Source: GCA-958296115 sp965222445
GTDB taxonomy: Bacteria; Chloroflexota; Dehalococcoidia; Lucifugimonadales; CAJWER01
NCBI GenBank assembly: GCA_965222445.1
Contig: CBDCTY010000002.1
Coordinates: 2,542,001-2,606,000, forward strand
Length of the DNA stretch: 64,000 bases
Reading direction: 5' to 3'
Numbering within the stretch: the stretch's first letter is position 1; each line of letters starts with the position of its first letter. Below are positions 36,322 to 44,352 of this stretch, one piece after another. A program made the translations under genes and the position numbers. Under the pieces are notes generated by a model, which had not been told where the DNA came from, did no database searches, and was given only the letters and a program-made list of their open reading frames with translations.

Positions 36322-38808
36322 ATGGTCAACTTCGAACGTATCGAACCCTTACCCCATATCGCCATTCAGCGCGAGCCCCAGCAGGCCTTGATAAGGCCGC
36401 CTAGGGGCCGCCCCCCTCGCATTCAACCCCGCTCGAATCGGCGGGAACACGCCGATCGTATGAAGGATCAGACCGCTGCAGCCGCCGCAGAGCTGGCAAG
36501 GCTGCGGGCATCCTTCGGGGTGGCCCCGGACAGATTCCTGGTCTTGCGACTGGAGACGCTTGATGGCGAGCAACGCGATACCCTGGAGCGCTTGAACGTT
36601 ACCGTAGTCGAGGAAGTGAGAGAAGGGCGGGGAGACACAGCGGTACGTAGACTGCTCGTTCAGTTTCCTGATAGCGAATCCCTGACCATATTTGCGACCG
36701 AATACGACCGGTACGCGGACGAAACAAGTCAGACCACTGCCTTGCCCCATGCAATGCGGAGGAATCTGTTCGATGCCCTTGAGAGTGTCTCAACCGTTTC
36801 AGCCCAAGAGAGGACTGGACGCCGCCTTCAACGTGAGGGGCCACCCGCCGAGGAGCTCTTCTATCTCGATGTTGACCTATGGAATCCCGGTACCGACGAC
36901 GGTAGGCGGGACCTGTCGAACTTCTTTCGAGAATTCGTACAGTCTCGTGGTGGAAGGGTTGTTAAGGACCCCTTGATTACGCCAAGCCTGTTTCTTGTCA
37001 AGGTGGAAGCAAATCAGAGTCTCTTGGACGAGCTCTCACAACTCGACGTGGTTTCCCTGGTAGACCTACCCCCGAGTCCGCCACCGGAGGACTCCTTCGA
37101 CTTGCTGTCCCCGGTTCTGCCGCTTGACCCCCTACCCCCGGTTCCGGCGAACGGTCCGCTGGCTTGCATTGTGGACTCGGGCATCATCGCAGGTCACCCG
37201 TTGCTGAGAGGGGTAGTAGTTGCAGCAGAGGATTTCGATTCCGGCGAAGCCACACCGGTAGACCTGAACGGCCATGGCACTCAAGTTGGAGGGCTCGTCG
37301 TATACGGTGACATCGCTCGCCGGATGCAGGGGAACGAATGGCTGCCCCAGGTCAACCTCTACTCGGCCAAGGTTATGCGCAATAAGCGGAACTCCATTGA
37401 TCCGACATGGCCAGACACCGAATTCCCCGCCGAAGAGCGCGTCGAGGAGCAACTCAAGCGGGCGATAGAGCATTTTCACAGTGAGTATGGTTGCCGCGTC
37501 TTCAACCTTTCGATAGGGCACGGAGACAGGCTTTACGCAGGAGGGCGACAGCTGCCCTGGGCAGAGTTGCTCGATGAACTGGCAAAAACGCTGGATATTG
37601 TCATTGTCGTCTCAGCCGGAAACGTGCTTGACCCGGCCATACCGGCACCTGTCCACTCAGATCAGTTTAAGGAGCAGGTGGCGGGGTCCCTGAAGCAGCC
37701 CCAACACAGGTTGATAGATCCCGCCACTTCTGCACTTAGTCTTACGGTGGGTTCCGTCGCCCGCCGGGACGACCCTAGTATGTTGTCTCTGAGCACCCAG
37801 CTTGCAGGCTCGGCCAAAGGCTGTCCATCCCCGTTCACAAGATGCGGACCTGGTGTTAACGGCGCCGTCAAACCGGAGGTGGTGGCATCCGGCGGAAACT
37901 TTGCACTCGATTCCTTTTTTGGGAGACCCCGTTGGAGGAGGACCGATCCCCAGCTCGGTGAGCCGACTCTCAATCGGGACTTCGCTACTGGACGCCTGCT
38001 CCGTGCCGTCTGCGGTACGAGCTTCGCGGCCGCGCATGTGACTCACATCGCCGCGCGCATGGAAGCGGCTCTAAGGAATGAATTCCAGATGGCGCCGAGT
38101 CAAAACCTCGTGCGTGCGCTCTTGGTAAGCTCTGCTCGTCCACACGACAACGTCAAGAGCTACGTTGACAAGGGCGACGTGCTCAACACCGTTGGCTACG
38201 GGGAGCCGAACGTCGAGTATTGCTGGTCAACGCCCAATCGGATAAGCCTCGTAGCTGAAGACATCGTTGGGTACCGCACGTTTCACGTCTACTCCCTCGT
38301 CGTGCCTGAGGACTTTATCCAAGAGCCGGGAAGACGTTCGATCTCTGTGGCACTCGCCTACGACCCTCCTACAAGATTGAGTAGACGTGACTACATTGCC
38401 ACTGCGATGTGGCTGGAGGTGTTCGGCGGGTTGACTACGGAGCAAGTTGTCGAGTACAGATCCAAATACGTGGGCGACGGCGAGCCTCCAAAGGCGCAAG
38501 ATAGGAATAGGCTCGACTTTAGCCCCGCCGGACAAACCATAAGGATGTCGACCGTGCAGAAGAGGTCCTGGAGTTCGAATCAAGGCACCGTCTTTCTCAA
38601 TAGGCCTGACCCTAATGGAGACGCATCGCTGCACATCTTCGTCGGTTGCCAGCCGAAATTCCCGAATCCCTTGGGCGAAGACTCCCAGCGATACGCGCTG
38701 GTGGTCACATTAGAGCACGACAGCCAAGCCATCGATATCTATCAGCAAGTAAGGGTGAGGGCCAGGACTAGGGCCAGGACTAGGGCCAGAATCGGAGTGG
38801 CCGGATGA
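36322..38808 (+). CDS. ietS: Subtilisin-like (S8) protease, IetS-like
   Basis: 828 residues with no signal peptide, so cytoplasmic. Residues ~1-270 are a non-catalytic N-terminal region; the S8 triad is D285 (CIVDSGI), H318 (NGHGTQVGG) and S567 (CGTSFAAAHV), all intact. The C-terminal ~200 residues are a beta-rich extension. With the upstream AAA+ ATPase it forms the IetAS defence pair: the protease is presumably the toxic effector held in check or directed by IetA. The last codons consist of short repeats encoding RARTRART. Confidence 0.9.
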   Translation: MVNFERIEPLPHIAIQREPQQALIRPPRGRPPRIQPRSNRREHADRMKDQTAAAAAELARLRASFGVAPDRFLVLRLETLDGEQRDTLERLNVTVVEEVREGRGDTAVRRLLVQFPDSESLTIFATEYDRYADETSQTTALPHAMRRNLFDALESVSTVSAQERTGRRLQREGPPAEELFYLDVDLWNPGTDDGRRDLSNFFREFVQSRGGRVVKDPLITPSLFLVKVEANQSLLDELSQLDVVSLVDLPPSPPPEDSFDLLSPVLPLDPLPPVPANGPLACIVDSGIIAGHPLLRGVVVAAEDFDSGEATPVDLNGHGTQVGGLVVYGDIARRMQGNEWLPQVNLYSAKVMRNKRNSIDPTWPDTEFPAEERVEEQLKRAIEHFHSEYGCRVFNLSIGHGDRLYAGGRQLPWAELLDELAKTLDIVIVVSAGNVLDPAIPAPVHSDQFKEQVAGSLKQPQHRLIDPATSALSLTVGSVARRDDPSMLSLSTQLAGSAKGCPSPFTRCGPGVNGAVKPEVVASGGNFALDSFFGRPRWRRTDPQLGEPTLNRDFATGRLLRAVCGTSFAAAHVTHIAARMEAALRNEFQMAPSQNLVRALLVSSARPHDNVKSYVDKGDVLNTVGYGEPNVEYCWSTPNRISLVAEDIVGYRTFHVYSLVVPEDFIQEPGRRSISVALAYDPPTRLSRRDYIATAMWLEVFGGLTTEQVVEYRSKYVGDGEPPKAQDRNRLDFSPAGQTIRMSTVQKRSWSSNQGTVFLNRPDPNGDASLHIFVGCQPKFPNPLGEDSQRYALVVTLEHDSQAIDIYQQVRVRARTRARTRARIGVAG

Positions 38809-39046
38809 AGCTGAGAGGCCCGCCACATCGCTTTGCCCCGCACCACGACGTGCTCGCCGGAGCGCTCCAGTGACAGGGAGCGCTGGCGCAAGCGTGAGTC
38901 TGCCAGGCGTCGCCGGCAGGAGCTGAAGGCCCTCAAGGGGCCGACGCCGTGACCGGCTCCCACGACCCCGCATACTGCGAGCTGGCGGTCTGCCGCCGCT
39001 GCGACGCTTACGGCTACGCGGGGCTCACGCCACGGACTGCGGCTGC
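38809..39046. other. Junction region with short coding relics
   Basis: Immediately after ietS. Short frames with arginine-rich ends (for example one ending RRRRQELKALKGPTP before 38952) look like remnants of small zinc-finger or basic proteins, but none has a start or full domain. A transition from the ietAS module to IS-damaged DNA. Confidence 0.4.
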
Positions 39047-39435
39047 ATGGCCGACGGGATCATCGAGGCCCGCTTCATCAATCCTTACCCCGAACAGGAA
39101 GGCAATTGGAGCAGTGGCTTCCTGTTCCGAAGCGGCGCCTTCGACGAGTTTCATGCCGTCGTCGTCAATCACGACGGCTGGTGGGTCCACCGGCTACGTA
39201 CAGGCGACGCGAAGTCCACACAGGAACTGGCAGGGCGGACTTCCGTCCACATATCCACCGACCCCTCCGGGAGCAACTGGCTGTTCATCAACGGGGTTCT
39301 ACGTGGACAAGCTGGATCTCAGCGGCTGGCTGGAGAACGGAAGCGTGTCCGCTGTAGGCTCCTACTTCACAGGCGATGGAATCGCCGGCAAGTCCACAAG
39401 GTTCGATGAATTCACCATCTGGTCGGCCGTGGTGA
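39047..39435 (+). pseudogene. Remnant of a LamG/concanavalin-like secreted domain
   Basis: Two frames together give one domain: ADGIIEARFINPYPEQEGNW, VVNHDGWWVHRLRTGDAKST, WLFINGV in the first; YVDKLDLSGWLENGSVSAVG, YFTGDGIAGKSTRFDEFTIW in the second. A one-base insertion near 39297 separates them. Upstream parts of the gene are missing and the 3' side runs into the truncated IS21 at about 39435. Laminin-G/jelly-roll-like domains of this kind bind surfaces or sugars in secreted proteins. Confidence 0.7.
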
Positions 39436-39838
39436 AGCCGACGGACAGCCCCCTCTGGCAGGCGGCGAGTCCCAGGCCGAGCGCGACATGGGTCTTGCCG
39501 GTACCGCTGTTGCCTATGGCGATGACGTTCTCCCGCCGGTCCACGTACTCGCAGCGTGCCAGCTGCATGACCAGGTGCTTGTTCACCGACGGCATGGCCA
39601 GGAAGTCGAAGGTGTCGAGGCTCTTGGTGGCAGGGAAGCGTGCAGCCTTGATCCTGCGGTCCACCATGCGATGATGGCGGTCTATCACCTCAAGCTCAGA
39701 GAGCCTCAGCAGGTAGCCCGGATGGTCGATGCCCTCGGCGGCACACTGGCCGGCCACCTTGCCGTACTCCCTCAGGAAGGTCGGCAGCTTCAGCTCCTTG
39801 AGGTGGTGCTCCAACAGCACCGTCGACCTGTCGCTCAC
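39436..39838 (-). pseudogene. istB: IstB-type ATPase of IS21, C-terminal half deleted
   Basis: Starts GTG 39838, overlapping the istA stop (GTGA). Has the N-terminal HHLKELKLPTFLREYGKVAG region and Walker A GNSGTGKTHVA, then breaks off after RGLSVGFTTA where the LamG relic begins. Walker B and sensor motifs are gone, so the transposition helper is inactive and this IS21 copy cannot move unaided. Confidence 0.88.
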
Positions 39839-41334
39839 CGCCCGCTCCCAGACATGAGCGCCATGTAGTCGCTGGCCGATGTCGTTGTCACGGTGACCCT
39901 GGGCAGGTAGGGGTAAAGCTCCAGGTCGAGTCTCTGAGGTCGACCCTCCATCCTGCACAGCACCAGGTGCTTGATGGCGTCGAAGCTTATGGCGCCGAGC
40001 CTGAGGGCATCACGTACGGATTCGTACACCACCTCTGTTCGGAAGTTCTCCATCAACCGCAGCACCTGTACGAACTCCCGCTTGCCGCGCCTGCCCATCC
40101 TCGACTCCAGCAGACGCCGCAGCACTCCGAACTCCTCCGGCAACTCCCATCCGGCCAGCGGAGCAGCCTGGTCCAGCGCTCCCGTCTTGCGCTCCAGCAG
40201 CGGCAGGTAGTGGATGGGGTCGAACACGAAGTCGTCGCGTTCGTAGGATCGCGGATGACGGGCTATCACCTCTGCCCCGTTGCTGATCACCACCTCGCCC
40301 ACATAGCCGCGCACCAACACCTCCATGTGACCGTAGGCCACGGGCACCGAGTAGTCGTTGGTCCGGTACCGCACCAGGGACAGGGAGCTGACACGGCTCA
40401 CGTGCTTGTCGCTGGCATCGTATGGCACGGCGGGGAGCGCCAGCAGGGCCTCCAGGTCACGCTCCATCCGCTGGCCTATCGTCTCCTTGTGCCCACGCAG
40501 CTGTCTCCCCAGCCGTTCCAGGCACCTCTCCTCCAGATGGGCGTTGAGCGCATCGAAGCTCGGCAGCGACGGCACAGGCACCAGGAAGTTCCGGCGAGCA
40601 TATCCCACCAGCCCCTCCACCTTGCCCTTGTCGTTACCCTTGCCTGGCCGGCCGAATCGGTCATCGAACAGGTAGTGGGACTGGAGTTCAGAGAACACAC
40701 GAGTACGCTGGCGCCGGCCGTCTCCCATGATTCTGGCCACAGCCAACCTCGTGTTGTCGTAGACGATGCTCCGGGGCACCCCACCCAGGAACGAGAACGC
40801 CGAGACGTGACCGTCGCAGAACGCCTCGGTCGTCTCCGCGGGGTACGCCTTGACGAAGCATGCGTCGCTGTGGGGAAGGTCCAGCACGAAGTAGTGGATG
40901 GTCTGCTCCACTCCTCCGATCACCGCCTTGGCCTGGCCGAAGTCGCACTGGGCATCACCCGCGGGATGGGACAGCGGAACGTACATCTCGCGTGTCCGCC
41001 GCCGGCGCTCTCGCACGTAGTCCTTGACTATCGTGTACTTGCCACCGAACCCGTGCTCCGCTCTCAGACGGTCATAGATCCGCTTCGCCGTGTGCCGCTG
41101 CTTCCTCGGAAGACGCCGGTCCTCTTCCAGTATCCGGTCGATCACCCCGTGGTACGGGTCCAGCTTGGGGCGACGCGGCGGTGACTGTCGACGGTACCCG
41201 GGTGGCACCGAGTACTCCAGCATCTTGCGCACCGTGTCCCGGTGCAGCCCGAACACGCGGGCAGCCTCTCGCGTGCTCATCCCCTCCACCATGCAGGCCC
41301 GGCGCACTCGAACGTACAGCTCCACCTTGTACAT
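39835..41334 (-). CDS. istA: IS21-family transposase IstA
   Basis: 499 residues, complete. N-terminal HTH (GMSTREAARVFGLHRDTVRK), DDE core with D in GDAQCDFGQ, D in RSIVYDNTR and E in GKVEGLVGYA, and a C-terminal beta-barrel/DNA-binding region. The right-hand IS end upstream of the start is cut by the ISNCY-like element at 41416; the other end was lost with istB. Confidence 0.93.
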   Translation of the reverse strand: MYKVELYVRVRRACMVEGMSTREAARVFGLHRDTVRKMLEYSVPPGYRRQSPPRRPKLDPYHGVIDRILEEDRRLPRKQRHTAKRIYDRLRAEHGFGGKYTIVKDYVRERRRRTREMYVPLSHPAGDAQCDFGQAKAVIGGVEQTIHYFVLDLPHSDACFVKAYPAETTEAFCDGHVSAFSFLGGVPRSIVYDNTRLAVARIMGDGRRQRTRVFSELQSHYLFDDRFGRPGKGNDKGKVEGLVGYARRNFLVPVPSLPSFDALNAHLEERCLERLGRQLRGHKETIGQRMERDLEALLALPAVPYDASDKHVSRVSSLSLVRYRTNDYSVPVAYGHMEVLVRGYVGEVVISNGAEVIARHPRSYERDDFVFDPIHYLPLLERKTGALDQAAPLAGWELPEEFGVLRRLLESRMGRRGKREFVQVLRLMENFRTEVVYESVRDALRLGAISFDAIKHLVLCRMEGRPQRLDLELYPYLPRVTVTTTSASDYMALMSGSGR

Positions 41335-41344
41335 CCTTCACACC

Positions 41345-41374
41345 TTCCATCGAGTTGCCTCCAACTCTATGGAA
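41345..41374. repeat. Inverted repeat upstream of istA
   Basis: TTCCATCGAGTTG and CAACTCTATGGAA face each other across CCTC (one unpaired base on each side). It sits just before the istA start, so it may be a transposase-binding or promoter-control site of IS21. Confidence 0.5.
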
Positions 41375-42243
41375 GGCGGCGGGTGGTACGGTTTTGCAGC
41401 GCCCTTTATGTTATTGCTCAGCGATTCCGTCCTCACTAACTGTCAAGCGAAAATGTCCACATCATGGAGAATGTGACATTGACGCAGAAAGAGCAGACGA
41501 GGCTTCAGGTTCTCAACAGTTTGATGGCGGACCATATGACCTTAGAGCAGGCAGCGACTTTGATGGGAGTGAGCGCGCGCCACACCAGGCGTATTCTGGC
41601 GGCCTACAGAAGGGACGGCGCAGCCGCACTCGCTCACGGCAATCGAGGTCGCAGACCAGCCAACGCTACACCGGACCCGTTGGCGACCGACGTGGTGCTT
41701 CTGGCGCGGACCCGATACGCGGGAGTCAACCACACGCACCTGAGTGAGCTGCTGAGGGAGCGAGAGGGCATAGACATCGGTCGTAACACGTTGCGCAAGA
41801 TACTGACTGACGTCGGTGTGAACAGCCCTCGCCGGCGCAGGCCGCCGAAGCATCGTGTTCGACGGCAGCGGATGGCTCGCGAGGGAATGCTGATACAGAT
41901 CGACGGCAGCTACCACAGATGGCTGGGAGAAGATGGCCCCCAGTTCACGTTACTGCTGGCGGTCGACGATGCTACGGGTTGTGTCGTCAATGCCCTGTTC
42001 TGTGAGTACGAGAACACACGCAGCTACTTACTGCTGTTGCGGGACTTGATACAGAGCTACGGCATACCGCTCGCACTCTATGCAGACCGCCATGGCGTCT
42101 TCAAGCACACGCCACCGTCGGAGACTGCCGCCGCTCCCACCCAGTTCTCTCGCGCGATGGGTGAGCTTGGCGTAGAGCTGATATTCGCACGATCGCCGCA
42201 AGCCAAAGGCCGGGTGGAACGCACCGCGGGCACCCTCCAGGAC

Positions 42244-42453
42244 TGCGATGATGAATCCCGGGGCACCTCGGCTCGGGCCTGACCCTTTCCAGGACTGGCA
42301 TCATGCCTTCAGCCTGATCTGTCGACTCGAGCCGAGGTGGCGCCCGAAGTGCCTTCGGCAAGGCGAGCAGTGACCTGATAGGAGCCTGGCCTCACGCCCC
42401 ATCGCAGTCCTGTCCGCTCACCTGGCCGGCGCGCCATCCTCCGGGAGGTAGGA
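42244..42453 (+). ncRNA. Candidate IS110 bridge (seek) RNA region
   Basis: CATCGCAGTCCTG at 42400-42412 is the exact complement of CAGGACTGCGATG at 42238-42250, the sequence that spans the host/element left junction. CCAGGACTG is repeated at 42289-42297. ATAGGAGC at 42378-42385 is identical to the right end at 43533-43540. Inverted segments such as GGCACCTCGGCTCG/CGAGCCGAGGTGGC (42262-42275, 42328-42341) can form the stem. These are the matches expected of a loop RNA that reads target and donor. Transcription is inferred. Confidence 0.65.
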
Positions 42454-43527
42454 ATGACAGGAGTCGTCGGTCATGAAGGTAGTCGTGGGGTTGAGCTGGT
42501 CGTCGGAGTCGACACCCACCAGGATGAGCATGTGGCGGTGGCCATTGACCGTCAGGGGGTCCGCCTGGGGGAGCTTCACACAGTGGCGACCACCCATGGG
42601 TATGAGGAGCTCGAACGGTGGTCCCGGGGCCTGGGAGAGATTCATGCCTTCGGGATTGAAGGCACCGGTTCCTACGGTGCCGGAGTCACCCGCTTCCTGA
42701 CCAGTAGGGGCTATAACGTAGTGGAGGTCAACCGGCCCGACCGGTCAACCCGCTACCGGAAGGGGAAGAGCGATCCCACTGATGCGGAGATGGCAGCGCG
42801 TGCCGTGCTTGCCGGAGTAGCCGATGCCACTCCAAAGTCAGGTGAGGGTGAAGTCGAAATGATCCGCATGCTCAAGAGTGCGAAGGACTCGGCCGTCAAG
42901 GCTCGCACCCAGGCCATCAACCAGATGAAGGCCCTGGTTGTCACGGCCCCGGCCGAGCTTCGCGAAACGCTCGATGGTCTCGCTGCCGGTGCTCTAGTCA
43001 CGCGCTGCAAGAGCTTCCGTACCGGTCGTCTGGACGGTCCCCTAGCAGCGGCCAGGTACACCCTGCGCTCCCTTGCCCGCCGCTACCGTCAGCTCAGCGA
43101 GGAGGTCCGCGACCTCGAGGCCGAGCTCGATCGACTCACCCGGACGGCAGCCCCAGCCCTGGTAGATGGCTTCGGCATAGGACCAGACACGGCGGCGACC
43201 CTCCTCATTGCTGCCGGGAGTAACCCTGACCGCCTCCACTCCGAGGCTGCCTTCGCCTCCCTGTGCGGTGTCAATCCCATACCTGCTTCCTCGGGCAAGA
43301 CCAACCGCCATCGGCTCAACCGAGGCGGCCACCGCCAGGCCAACGCGGCTCTCTATCGCATCGTTATCGTCAGACTTCGTCATGATGAACGGCCCCAGGC
43401 ATACATGCGTCGTCGCACCACCGAGGGGATGAGCAAGGCTGAGGTGATCCGCTGCCTCAAACGCTATGTCGCTCGAGAAGTCTTCTCCACCCTACGGAAC
43501 TCAGCCCTATCCCAAAGCACTCCTTGA
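42454..43527 (+). CDS. IS110-family transposase (DEDD recombinase)
   Basis: 357 residues. RuvC-like DEDD domain: D in VVGVDTHQDEH, E in GIEGTGSYGAG, D/D in KSDPTDAEMAA. A coiled segment is followed by the Transposase_20 domain with the conserved Ser region (FASLCGVNPIPASSGKTNRH, NRGGHRQANAALYRIV). ATG with GGGAGG upstream. Intact, so this element may be active. Confidence 0.95.
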   Translation: MTGVVGHEGSRGVELVVGVDTHQDEHVAVAIDRQGVRLGELHTVATTHGYEELERWSRGLGEIHAFGIEGTGSYGAGVTRFLTSRGYNVVEVNRPDRSTRYRKGKSDPTDAEMAARAVLAGVADATPKSGEGEVEMIRMLKSAKDSAVKARTQAINQMKALVVTAPAELRETLDGLAAGALVTRCKSFRTGRLDGPLAAARYTLRSLARRYRQLSEEVRDLEAELDRLTRTAAPALVDGFGIGPDTAATLLIAAGSNPDRLHSEAAFASLCGVNPIPASSGKTNRHRLNRGGHRQANAALYRIVIVRLRHDERPQAYMRRRTTEGMSKAEVIRCLKRYVAREVFSTLRNSALSQSTP

Positions 43528-44352
43528 CATCTATAGGAGCATCAGGCTGGTCACGGAGCTGAGACTCGCACGTGCAACCACCATCGATGACGCTAATCGC
43601 GTGCTCGATGACTTCCTTCCCCGCTTCAATGAACGCTTTGGTGTGCCGTCGCGGCACGCAGAGACCGCGTATCGGGTCCTGGAGCCGGGGATGTGCCTGG
43701 ACACAGTCCTATGCCTGAAGTACAGGCGCAGGGTTGGCCGGGACAACACTGTGAAGTACCGCTGGCGTACCCTGCAGCTGCTTCCCGATAGGGGTCGACC
43801 GAGCTATGCTGGATCGGTGGTGGATGTGCTCGAAGGGCTGGACGGACGACTCGCAGTGCAACACGAAGGGCGTATAGTCGCCTCCCAGGAAGCGCCTCCC
43901 CGTCCAAGTATCCTGCGCAGCTTCGACACGAGGACCGTACACACGACTGTTCCCAGCCGCCACACCAACGGTGTCATCAGGAGGTCGGAGGACGAAGTGG
44001 CGTCAATGGGCACAATGCTCGAAGTGGACAAACTCCGCGACGATGCTGACCGCAACGGCGCCGCAAGAGTTCGCAAGACCGTGACTCCGCGATCCAGAAA
44101 GCCCACCCCACTTCAGACAGCGAGATGGAAGGCGGTGCAGAAGGCGAAGCGCAAGGGGCTGTCCATTCGTGGGATCGCCCGGGAACTGGGCATACACAGA
44201 GAAACCGTGAGGAAGTACATGCACGCTGAAAGCCCACCCATGTCGTCGCGGTCGCGCGCTCGCGCAACGTCGGAAGTACCGTGATCTGCTAGCATGGCAA
44301 TCCACCGAGATGACATTTTCCCTTGACACTTGGGCGGACAGAATCGCTGAGC

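Larger units (their letters stand above)
42244..43543. mobile_element. IS110-family element (IS110 group, long left non-coding region)
   Basis: 1.30 kb inserted between codons of the ISNCY-like transposase; no inverted ends and no obvious target duplication, as usual for IS110. The layout (about 210 non-coding bases on the left, CDS, ~16 bases on the right) is that of the IS110 group, in which the guide (bridge/seek) RNA is made from the left flank. Ends are placed from the restored host reading frame and may shift by one or two bases. Confidence 0.85.
41464..44284 (+). pseudogene. ISNCY/IS481-like rve transposase, split by IS110
   Basis: 5' part 41464-42243: HTH (MTLEQAATLMGVSARHTRRI), then the integrase core with D in IQIDGSYHRWL, D in LYADRHGVFK and E in KGRVERTAGTLQD. 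3' part from 43544: RLVTELRLARATTIDDANRV, FNERFGVPSRHAETAYRVLE, a C-terminal beta domain and a further HTH-like GIARELGIHRETVRKYMH. The break after LQD and resumption at RLVTEL show a clean insertion of the IS110 element. Confidence 0.85.
41416..44352. mobile_element. ISNCY-like insertion sequence, interrupted by IS110
   Basis: Imperfect inverted ends of ~40 bases: both start GCTCAGCGATTC (41416-41427; complement at 44341-44352), diverge slightly, then share GTCAAG.GAAAATGTC (41442-41456; complement near 44312-44326). Without the IS110 insert the element is ~1.64 kb. Its left end cuts the IS21 remnant and its right end cuts the kinase gene at 44353. Confidence 0.82.
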
